The translations under genes were made by a program, and so were the position numbers. A DNA stretch of 7,372 nucleotides from JBBKWH01 sp037968855. Its GTDB lineage: Bacteria > Pseudomonadota > Gammaproteobacteria > Pseudomonadales > Moraxellaceae. The stretch covers positions 1-7,372 of the forward strand of contig JBBKWH010000022.1 in assembly GCA_037968855.1 (NCBI GenBank), given 5' to 3'. Below, piece by piece: positions 1-4,829 of the stretch (the first letter of the stretch is position 1; the number at the start of each line of letters is the position of its first letter). Below the pieces are notes generated by a model. The model did no database searches, was not told the DNA's origin, and saw only the letters and a list, made by a program, of their open reading frames with translations.

Positions 1-21
1 CTTGATTTTCAAGGGTTTTTT
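1..21 (+). terminator. Terminator-like hairpin at left window edge, possibly truncated
   Basis: CTTGA (1-5) pairs with TCAAG (9-13) around a TTT loop, followed by GG and a T6 run (16-21). The bases GG after the right arm suggest that the stem continues outside the window (CC before position 1 would extend it). Read rightward it would end a transcript entering from the left, consistent with early genes that run toward cos in P2. The visible stem is short, so confidence is moderate. Confidence 0.4.
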
Positions 22-51
22 CATATCTGAAGCCTGTAAAAAGCGTCTATT

Positions 52-72
52 TTTGCCCACGGTTTGCCCACG
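52..72. repeat. Tandem TTTGCCCACG pair, 11-bp period
   Basis: TTTGCCCACG occurs at 52-61 and again at 63-72 with a single G between. The 11-bp period puts both copies on the same face of the helix, as expected for a pair of protein-binding sites. Similar tandem short repeats occur at phage integrase arm sites, but nothing else in the window identifies an attachment site here, so the function is unassigned. Confidence 0.55.
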
Positions 73-263
73 ACAATTTGTGTCGCAGGATCACCCAGCG
101 CGTAGAATCTGGCGGCCAATAAGCCGGATGGATGGATGTGGGGCTTTTTTAGGTCATCAAAAAAAATGGTAATTAAAGTAATCTTTGATAAGAATCATCT
201 CTAATCTATTGTTTATTAAAGACAATCAACCTTTTTAAAAAGGTAATTTTTAGGTCATCTCAA

Positions 264-277
264 GGTAATTAATTACC
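264..277. promoter_or_regulatory. Perfect 14-bp palindrome GGTAATTAATTACC
   Basis: Two GGTAATT sites meet head to head without a spacer, giving a perfect dyad in the middle of the heptamer cluster. It is a plausible operator for a dimeric DNA-binding protein and the best single candidate for the highest-affinity site in the cluster. Confidence 0.5.
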
Positions 278-362
278 ATTTTTTGAAGTAATCATGAATT
301 ACCCTATAAGCCGTTGTTCTGTATTGACTTTGATGGTTTGGCCTGTCCTTTGATTACTGGAA

Positions 363-380
363 ATTACCTGTTGAGGTAAT
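363..380. promoter_or_regulatory. Inverted repeat ATTACCT-GTTG-AGGTAAT
   Basis: Seven-base arms (363-369 and 374-380) flank a 4-base spacer and are built from the same GGTAAT unit as the surrounding cluster. It could be a dimer-binding operator. It has no T-tract, so it is not a terminator. Confidence 0.45.
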
Positions 381-528
381 CCTTATTTCGATGCAAAAAC
401 ATCAGCTTAGATAGCAGTTGCTTGGTCGATTACTTTTATGACCTTATTTTTGCTCGCCTCTTCAATTTGGCGGTTTAGGCCGTGGATCAGATCGTGGATT
501 GGGGTTCGATCCTCGTCTTGGTTTTTGC

Positions 529-555
529 TGCATCAGATTGCATCAATCTGCATCA
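529..555 (+). repeat. Three TGCATCA repeats with 10-bp period
   Basis: TGCATCA occurs at 529-535, 539-545 and 549-555, spaced exactly 10 bp apart, so all copies face the same side of the helix. The same heptamer reappears as an inverted pair at 613-627, and a one-mismatch copy (TACATCA) is at 635-641, next to the proposed cos site. The position suggests binding sites for packaging terminase, probably gpM, by analogy with the repeated R sites of lambda cosB. That role is an inference. Confidence 0.6.
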
Positions 556-612
556 CTGACACCCACCCTAGAATCGGCCTAGACGCGAGCAACCACGCCC
601 CTTAGCGTAGGA

Positions 613-627
613 TGATGCAGTGCATCA
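613..627. promoter_or_regulatory. Palindrome TGATGCA-G-TGCATCA beside cos
   Basis: Perfect 7-base arms with a single central G, made of two inverted copies of the heptamer that is repeated at 529-555. It ends 24 bases before the proposed cos core at 652. A symmetric site of this kind next to a packaging site is a candidate terminase- or accessory-protein-binding site. Confidence 0.5.
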
Positions 628-651
628 AAATCGCTACATCAAGAAGCGGCA

Positions 652-670
652 GGTGTGGCGGGGGAAGCGC
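652..670. other. cos: Probable cos site (P2-type 19-base cohesive end)
   Basis: The string GGTGTGGCGGGGGAAGCGC agrees at 15 of 19 positions with the P2 cohesive end as I recall it (GGCGAGGCGGGGAAAGCAC). It lies where P2 has cos: just outside the Q gene, with the Q-P operon terminator between them. The P2-type terminase (gpM plus gpP) would make the staggered cut here, and the ends would anneal after infection. The exact nick positions are assumed by alignment to P2. In a prophage this site stays internal and uncut until induction. Confidence 0.65.
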
Positions 671-692
671 GAGCCGTGACCCTCCGTTGGGC

Positions 693-717
693 AAAAAAAA
701 CCAGCCCGAAGGCTGGT
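693..717 (-). terminator. Intrinsic terminator of the leftward P-Q operon
   Basis: Read on the minus strand, ACCAGCC and GGCTGGT form a 7-bp stem closed by a TTCG tetraloop and are followed directly by eight T. This is a textbook rho-independent terminator, 37 bases after the Q stop codon and between Q and cos. P2 also has a hairpin terminator at this place. Confidence 0.88.
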
Positions 718-754
718 GGTGGATCTGATGGAGGTCGATGGTGTGTTGATTGGC

Positions 755-1777
755 CTAGCCGGTTGCGATCGGCTGCAGCAGCTCATATGGCTCAAAGCGA
801 ATCACCTCGGCACCCAAGGCAAGGTTGATGTCCAGCAGCATGTTTTGCAGTGGCCGGATCTCGTTGGCATAGAACACCCGTGCCGCCTTTTCAATGTCAC
901 CAAAGCCGCCAGCGTTTTGTGGGACGACACCCAGCAGCTGTGGTGGGATGCGATGCCCTGCCAGTTGGTCATCGCGGCTGGCCATCTTGATATTGTAGAA
1001 CTCGTCTTTGGCGGCGACTTCAGCCAGTGGGATGACTTTGACCCCGTCCTTGTTTCCCCCTGGTGTGTAAATCATCAGGTTCTTAAAGTTGCCTGCGCCT
1101 TTGGACTGGGCTAAAGATTCCTCCAAAGCATCGATATCTTCTTGGGTTTGCATGGCATCGGACAGGTGCAGGATGAAACCTGCATGTGCGCCATTTTTAT
1201 AATAGCGCCGACGGAACAAGGTGGCGGACTCATTGAGCAGGATGGCGTTGACGCTGCTGAGATAGTCCGGCACGCCATAGATCTCTTGGATCAAGTCCTG
1301 CTGGTACAGGTGGATGATTTCGTCCGGTTGAAATGGATGCTGCTGGAGGTTGAGTCCGGCTTGAATCTGGTAATAGCGGTTCAGCTCAATGCCTCGACGC
1401 ATGTAGGTGGCGGGTCGGCTTTTAAGGCCCATCACCCCACCCAGCCGATTGCGTTGGATGTGCAGGTAGCCGTTGGCAAACACCAGCAGGTTGGTGACCA
1501 AGGCGCCAAACTCCTGCCGACTGAGTAAACGGTGCGGCACAAAGGTTGTGGTGAGGATGTTGCGTTTGACCACCAAGGCACTGGTGTGGTGGCTGGTGGC
1601 TCGGAACAGTTTAGCTACCGCTTGAATGTCATACGGCAGGTCATACCAATCGGCGTACTGCGGACAAAAGCCGTATTCAAACATGCTGTGGCCATCGAGC
1701 ACTGGCTCAGGGTCACCGAGGCTAAAGATCTGGGTTTTGGCCGTGGTTGGCAGGTTATTGGTTTGGACGTCGGTCAT
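755..1777 (-). CDS. Q: P2 gpQ-like portal protein
   Basis: A 340-residue homologue of P2 gpQ (344 residues), the portal that forms the ring at the DNA-entry vertex of the capsid, docks the terminase and later connects to the tail. Matching stretches run over the whole protein: FSLGDPEPVLD (18-28), VKRNILTTTFVPH (70-82), the highly conserved NESATLFRRRYYKNGAHAG (182-200), KDEFYNIKMASRDD (257-270), HRIPPQLLGVVP (275-286) and GDIEKAARVFYANE (293-306). The ATG overlaps the stop of the terminase gene (ATGA, 1774-1777) and has no clear Shine-Dalgarno, so translation is probably coupled to P. It is the last gene of the leftward operon before the terminator at 693-717. P2 gpQ is trimmed near its N-terminus by gpO; the poorly conserved first 15 or so residues here would fit such trimming, but the cut site is not evident. 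Confidence 0.96.
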   Translation of the reverse strand: MTDVQTNNLPTTAKTQIFSLGDPEPVLDGHSMFEYGFCPQYADWYDLPYDIQAVAKLFRATSHHTSALVVKRNILTTTFVPHRLLSRQEFGALVTNLLVFANGYLHIQRNRLGGVMGLKSRPATYMRRGIELNRYYQIQAGLNLQQHPFQPDEIIHLYQQDLIQEIYGVPDYLSSVNAILLNESATLFRRRYYKNGAHAGFILHLSDAMQTQEDIDALEESLAQSKGAGNFKNLMIYTPGGNKDGVKVIPLAEVAAKDEFYNIKMASRDDQLAGHRIPPQLLGVVPQNAGGFGDIEKAARVFYANEIRPLQNMLLDINLALGAEVIRFEPYELLQPIATG

Positions 1778-3555
1778 GTGAATACTCGGATACGGCTGCG
1801 TTGTGCGCCAGTGGATGAGGGGTCGGTGGTGTCAACAATCGGCGCACGCTCTAGCGCATTCATGATTGCCCATGCTTTATCGGCATGGCCGGTTTCCATA
1901 CTGCGGCTGGCGATCAGGGTCATTTGCCCACCACTGCCGGTCAGAGATTTTTTAATCGACAGGAACGACTTGGCCACGTCTTGTGATCCGGCATCAAATT
2001 GCAGGCGGCGACGGGTCAGTAATTCTTTGGCGCGTAGGGCCATGCGGGTTTTGATCTCGACGTTGTAGTTGAGCCTGACCAATGCGGGAAAGAACTTGAC
2101 CACGTGTTCGGCCACCGACATACCGTTGCCGGTGTTATCAATCGCCATGTATTCGACGTGATAACGCTGGCAGAACTTCTCGATGTGCTGGGCTTGGACG
2201 TGCGGTGGCAGGTGCTTAAAGTGAATGTGCTCCAGTACCCGATACGGCTTCATCGGGGTTTGCGGTGGTGCGATCACCGCTAAAGCAGCGTTGTCACCTG
2301 AGAACGATGGGTCATAGCCAATCCAGACAGGGCCTTGATATGGCTGCGTCCCAAACGGTTTGAAGTCTTTCCAGATCTCCCATGAGTCGATCATGTTCGG
2401 TTCAATGATAGCCAGTGGAAAATACGAGCCGGAGTCATCGACAAATTCGCAGTTAAATAAATTCTCGAATTCATCGTCGCTGTATTCGTCCAGCAGGTTC
2501 TGCCGGTTAAACAAATCACAGCCCGCCGCTTCTGCATCATCCAATGAGACGATTTGGCGGGTCTTGCCGTCGGTACAGGCCGTGGGACGTTTCAGTGCGG
2601 CTTTGCTGACATCAATTTCTAGGGTGCGTTTGCGCTTGCCGTCTTTACCGGCCCAAAACGCATAGGACTCATGCAGGATGCTGGAGGGCGTTGACAGGTA
2701 GATTTGCCGATAGTGTTTTTGCGAGGCCATACCACTGGCGACTTTTTTAAAGGTGGCAAAGTTACGAATCCACATGAACTCGTCCATGATGGTGTCGCCA
2801 TGCCGACCCTGTGCAGTCAGCGCATTGGTTCCCAAATAATAGATGGTGAATTGGCCGTTTGGCCCATTGATCACCAGTGGATCACCAACCAGCTCAATAT
2901 CGGTATGCTCCAGCACAAAGGCTTTGATGTATTCAATAAATTGATAGGCTTGCGCTTTGGACGCCGACATAAAGATTTTGTTTTTGCCGGTCTTCAGACC
3001 ATCAATCAGCGCCCACATCGCAAAGGTATGGGTCGCGCCAATTTGACGGGATTTGAGCAACAGCCAACTGCGTGATTGCTCAACCGATCCGACCCACTCC
3101 CTCTGGTAACTAAACAGCTTGTCCTCAAACGCCTTAATCAGTCGATCCAGTTGATCCTCGGTGATTTCATTCTTGAGCTTTTTCTTGCGGGCGGATGAAT
3201 TGCGTTCGAGCAACTTGGGATTGAGATCCGACTCGGTACCGCCATGCCGGTATCGCTCAATTCGGGCAGTGCGCTCCAACTGGCGAAACAAGGCATCCAG
3301 CTCTTTGTAGTCAGCATTGCTTTTGCTGTCTTTGCTGATCACCACCAGCAAGCGACCACGTAAGCCGGTGGTCACGTCATCATAAATATCGGCCAGTTTC
3401 CATTGGTCACGCTGTTTCCAACTTTCGACCGTGGATCGGGCTTGGCCGAGTTGCTGGGTGATCTCGGTCACGCTATAGCCTTGGGCAAACAACAAACGCC
3501 CCTGCTGGCGTGGGGCGAGTTGGCTGTAATCGGGCGTCTCTGGGCTTGTCTTCAT
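1774..3555 (-). CDS. P: P2 gpP-like terminase large subunit (ATPase and cos nuclease)
   Basis: A 593-residue homologue of P2 gpP, the packaging motor that cuts DNA at cos and translocates it through the portal. In order: an N-terminal helix-turn-helix (about 26-50, GYSVTEITQQLGQARSTVE) like that in P2; the Walker A-like motif KSRQIGAT (168-175), identical to P2; a Walker B segment DTIMDEF (254-260, D258 and E259); the coupling motif STP (288-290); and an RNase H-fold nuclease with acidic residues D415 (WIGYDPS), D473 (AIDNTG) and D559 (HADKAW). All key residues are present, so it looks active. It opens the leftward operon and overlaps Q by 4 bp. No Shine-Dalgarno is visible before the ATG; a perfect palindrome (3557-3571) occupies that place. 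The start agrees with the P2 N-terminus. Confidence 0.97.
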   Translation of the reverse strand: MKTSPETPDYSQLAPRQQGRLLFAQGYSVTEITQQLGQARSTVESWKQRDQWKLADIYDDVTTGLRGRLLVVISKDSKSNADYKELDALFRQLERTARIERYRHGGTESDLNPKLLERNSSARKKKLKNEITEDQLDRLIKAFEDKLFSYQREWVGSVEQSRSWLLLKSRQIGATHTFAMWALIDGLKTGKNKIFMSASKAQAYQFIEYIKAFVLEHTDIELVGDPLVINGPNGQFTIYYLGTNALTAQGRHGDTIMDEFMWIRNFATFKKVASGMASQKHYRQIYLSTPSSILHESYAFWAGKDGKRKRTLEIDVSKAALKRPTACTDGKTRQIVSLDDAEAAGCDLFNRQNLLDEYSDDEFENLFNCEFVDDSGSYFPLAIIEPNMIDSWEIWKDFKPFGTQPYQGPVWIGYDPSFSGDNAALAVIAPPQTPMKPYRVLEHIHFKHLPPHVQAQHIEKFCQRYHVEYMAIDNTGNGMSVAEHVVKFFPALVRLNYNVEIKTRMALRAKELLTRRRLQFDAGSQDVAKSFLSIKKSLTGSGGQMTLIASRSMETGHADKAWAIMNALERAPIVDTTDPSSTGAQRSRIRVFT

Positions 3556-3556
3556 G

Positions 3557-3571
3557 CGGCTACTGTAGCCG
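3557..3571. promoter_or_regulatory. Palindrome CGGCTAC-T-GTAGCCG before gene P
   Basis: Perfect 7-base arms with one central base, starting two bases upstream of the P start codon, in the place where a ribosome-binding site would lie. It could be an operator or promoter element of the leftward late operon, or an RNA hairpin that limits P translation. No T-tract follows, so it is not a terminator. Confidence 0.5.
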
Positions 3572-3595
3572 AGCGTTTCATGCTGTCTTCTGACT

Positions 3596-3626
3596 AAAAA
3601 ACCGATTAGCGCCTAATCGGTTTTTT
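3596..3626. terminator. Bidirectional terminator-like hairpin between divergent P and O
   Basis: AAAAAACCGATTAG (3596-3609) is the exact complement of CTAATCGGTTTTTT (3613-3626), with a CGC loop. The core CCGATTAG stem plus A6/T6 flanks has the form of an intrinsic terminator on both strands. The place is odd: P starts to its left and O to its right, so late transcripts should move away from it on both sides. See the findings for possible roles. Confidence 0.8.
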
Positions 3627-3691
3627 GCTTATTGCGATGGCCTTTGGGCTGCATACAGACTGCCCACATCGAAGACGGATGTGTGGATGTG

Positions 3692-4735
3692 ATGGCAGAA
3701 CTGGCGGGTGATGGTCGACAGGTCAAACGATTTCGCATGGCGCGAGAAGGTCAGACCGTGGATGGTCGTGTGCTGTCCCGTCAAGACATCGTGGACATGG
3801 CCGAGACCTACAACATCGACGAATACGGTGCGCGGATTAACGTCGAGCATATTTCAGGTTATTCGCCTGAAGCCCCGTTTAACGCTTATGGCGATATTTT
3901 GCTGGTCGATGCGGTGGAAGAAAACGGCTTGCTCTGCTTGTACAACACCATCAGCGCCCTGCCCAACCTTGTGGCCATGTTAGCCAAAGGGCAAAAAATC
4001 TATCCGTCGATTGAATTCATCCGTGACTTTGCCGGTCGTGGCAAAGCCTACCAAGTCGGCTTGGGCTTTACCGATCGTCCTGCCTCACTCGGTACACAAG
4101 CCATCAAATTTAATGCACTCACCCCTCATGGCCACGTGGTTCGCACTGCGCCAGATCAGGAGATTTTTATCATGTCGCAGCATCAACCACAGACCTTTGC
4201 CAGCAAAATTTCAGCCTTGCTGACCGGTATGTTACCTAGCCAAGCACCCAATGCCACTGTGCCGGTGGTGACTCAATCGGTACAGCAACCTGCCACAGCC
4301 CAACCCATGCCAGCCCAGACGGTACCCACGCAACAACCGGCCTATGGCATGACACCCGATCAGCAGTTTCAAGCGGCGACTTACCAGACCTTATCGGCTA
4401 TGACCGGTCAGCAGCAGCAATTGGCACAAGCCATTCAACTATTGGCCCATCAAGTCCAACAGTTACAACCTGCGGCCCAGCCAAGCACTGACACCCCACC
4501 GACTCAGCAACCCGTGCTTCAGCAGCAATCGGTACAAACACCCGCTCCAGCAGCCACATCAACTGCGCCCAATCCTCAGCCAACCCATGCGCAACCCAGC
4601 ATGGAACAACTGATGGCCACGTTGGTGAATGGTCAGCAGCAGTTTGGGACGTTGCTGATGCAATTGGCTGCTGCACCCGCCTCTGTTGCTGCGCCGACTG
4701 CCACTGGCGGTGCGGGGATGGCCAACGAGTTTTAA
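3692..4735 (+). CDS. O: P2 gpO-like capsid scaffolding protein and serine protease
   Basis: A 347-residue homologue of P2 gpO, which guides capsid assembly and then cleaves itself and other head proteins. Residues 11-140 align well with P2: RFRMAREGQTVDGRVLS, EYGARINVEHISG, IYPSIEF and GFTDRPASLGT. The P2 catalytic triad (D19, H48, S107) corresponds to D24, H53 and S106, all conserved. From about 182 to 302 the chain is rich in Q, P and A, with a possible helical stretch at 222-260 and another at 303-328; this scaffold half shows little similarity to P2. I chose the ATG at 3692 because it lies a few residues before the conserved core, as in P2. Its Shine-Dalgarno is weak, and a TTG at 3632 would add 20 residues unlike P2. 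It is the first gene of the rightward late operon. A second start inside the gene is listed separately. Confidence 0.92.
   Translation: MAELAGDGRQVKRFRMAREGQTVDGRVLSRQDIVDMAETYNIDEYGARINVEHISGYSPEAPFNAYGDILLVDAVEENGLLCLYNTISALPNLVAMLAKGQKIYPSIEFIRDFAGRGKAYQVGLGFTDRPASLGTQAIKFNALTPHGHVVRTAPDQEIFIMSQHQPQTFASKISALLTGMLPSQAPNATVPVVTQSVQQPATAQPMPAQTVPTQQPAYGMTPDQQFQAATYQTLSAMTGQQQQLAQAIQLLAHQVQQLQPAAQPSTDTPPTQQPVLQQQSVQTPAPAATSTAPNPQPTHAQPSMEQLMATLVNGQQQFGTLLMQLAAAPASVAAPTATGGAGMANEF
4172..4735 (+). CDS. Possible internally started scaffold protein within O (187 residues)
   Basis: Inside O, in the same frame, the ATG of Met161 is preceded by AGGAG (4158-4162) at a 9-base distance, a far better ribosome-binding site than that of O itself. 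The product would begin MSQHQPQTFASKISALLTG and contain only the Q/P/A-rich scaffold half, without the protease. The start falls about 20 residues after the last strongly conserved protease motif (PASLGT, 130-135). In P2 the protease/scaffold boundary is made by self-cleavage near residue 141. Lambda makes its scaffold Nu3 from an in-frame internal start in the protease gene C, so this arrangement has a precedent. The signal is seen in the sequence; expression is an inference. Confidence 0.5.
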   Translation: MSQHQPQTFASKISALLTGMLPSQAPNATVPVVTQSVQQPATAQPMPAQTVPTQQPAYGMTPDQQFQAATYQTLSAMTGQQQQLAQAIQLLAHQVQQLQPAAQPSTDTPPTQQPVLQQQSVQTPAPAATSTAPNPQPTHAQPSMEQLMATLVNGQQQFGTLLMQLAAAPASVAAPTATGGAGMANEF

Positions 4736-4758
4736 GCCAACGGATGGCTGCTTTTTTT
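4735..4758 (+). terminator. Short terminator-like hairpin right after O
   Basis: AGCCA (4735-4739) pairs with TGGCT (4745-4749) around a 5-base loop and is followed by GC and a T7 run (4752-4758). The stem is only 5 bp, so it is weak, but it lies immediately after the O stop codon, a usual place for a terminator. It may lower transcription into N or shape the mRNA end. Confidence 0.4.
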
Positions 4759-4769
4759 ATCAACAGTTT

Positions 4770-4816
4770 TGCTGATGGTGTTGTTCGACCCCTTGCTGAC
4801 GCCATCAGCATTTTTT
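4770..4816 (+). terminator. Terminator or attenuator hairpin just before N
   Basis: TGCTGATGG (4770-4778) is exactly complementary to CCATCAGCA (4802-4810), and the stem can be extended inward by five G-U or Watson-Crick pairs to leave a 13-base loop (4784-4796). A T6 run follows (4811-4816) and passes directly into the N Shine-Dalgarno (4817-4821). No promoter could fit between the hairpin and N, so full termination would silence the capsid gene. It is therefore either a partial terminator, a conditional attenuator, or a stabilising or processing structure for the N message. Confidence 0.5.
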
Positions 4817-4829
4817 AAGGATGATCCCT

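Larger units (their letters stand above)
151..443. repeat. Cluster of RGTAATY / GGTCAT heptamers (iteron-like)
   Basis: GGTAATT or its complement AATTACC occurs at 168-174, 242-248, 264-270, 271-277, 297-303 and 362-368. GGTAATC is at 375-381. AGTAATC or its complement GATTACT is at 177-183, 287-293, 352-358 and 428-434. The close variant GGTCAT (or ATGACC) is at 152-157, 253-258 and 438-443. Copies at 242, 253 and 264 are direct repeats exactly 11 bp apart; other neighbours lie 9 or 10 bp apart. A family this dense in AT-rich non-coding DNA looks like a multi-site binding array for a regulator, replication initiator or recombinase. Which one cannot be told from this window. Confidence 0.6.
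1..651. other. Gene-free region left of cos, rich in short repeats
   Basis: No reading frame here has a credible start, ribosome-binding site and protein-like content together. In P2 the corresponding place lies between the early replication genes and the cos site, so this is probably the far end of the early region. It is AT-rich from about 150 to 400 and balanced elsewhere. It contains a terminator-like hairpin at its left edge, one tandem repeat, a cluster of RGTAATY heptamers and a cluster of TGCATCA heptamers, each listed separately. The only protein-like stretch is a minus-strand frame without a start codon (407-532), discussed in the findings. Confidence 0.7.

Noticed and set aside
21..194. 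Minus-strand open frame ending IDAFYRLQI just before the left-edge hairpin
   Set aside because: No ATG in frame, a stop at 195-197, and part of it is the tandem TTTGCCCACG repeat and an A/T run. I do not recognise the peptide, so I left it out as a gene.
497..520. GGTTCGATCC resembles the T-loop of a tRNA
   Set aside because: The flanking stem has mismatches, and no acceptor, D or anticodon arm can be folded around it on either strand.
438..605. Plus-strand frame of 55 codons starting MTLFLLASSIW
   Set aside because: No Shine-Dalgarno, and the W/R-rich content looks like the antisense of the minus-strand frame at 407-532. It also runs through the TGCATCA repeats.
151..641. CRISPR-like array
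   Set aside because: The repeats are only 7-8 bases long, with spacers of a few bases and mixed orientation, unlike any CRISPR array.
716..3075. Several plus-strand open frames of 100-180 codons across 716-3075
   Set aside because: All lie antisense to the clearly homologous Q and P genes and show no family resemblance or translation signals.
3632..3691. Upstream TTG start that would lengthen O by 20 residues
   Set aside because: It lies a few bases after the terminator T-run with no ribosome-binding site, and the extra residues have no match in P2 gpO. The ATG at 3692 is preferred.
4821..4829. ATG at 4821 as the N start
   Set aside because: It overlaps the AAGGA ribosome-binding site that is correctly spaced for the ATG at 4830.
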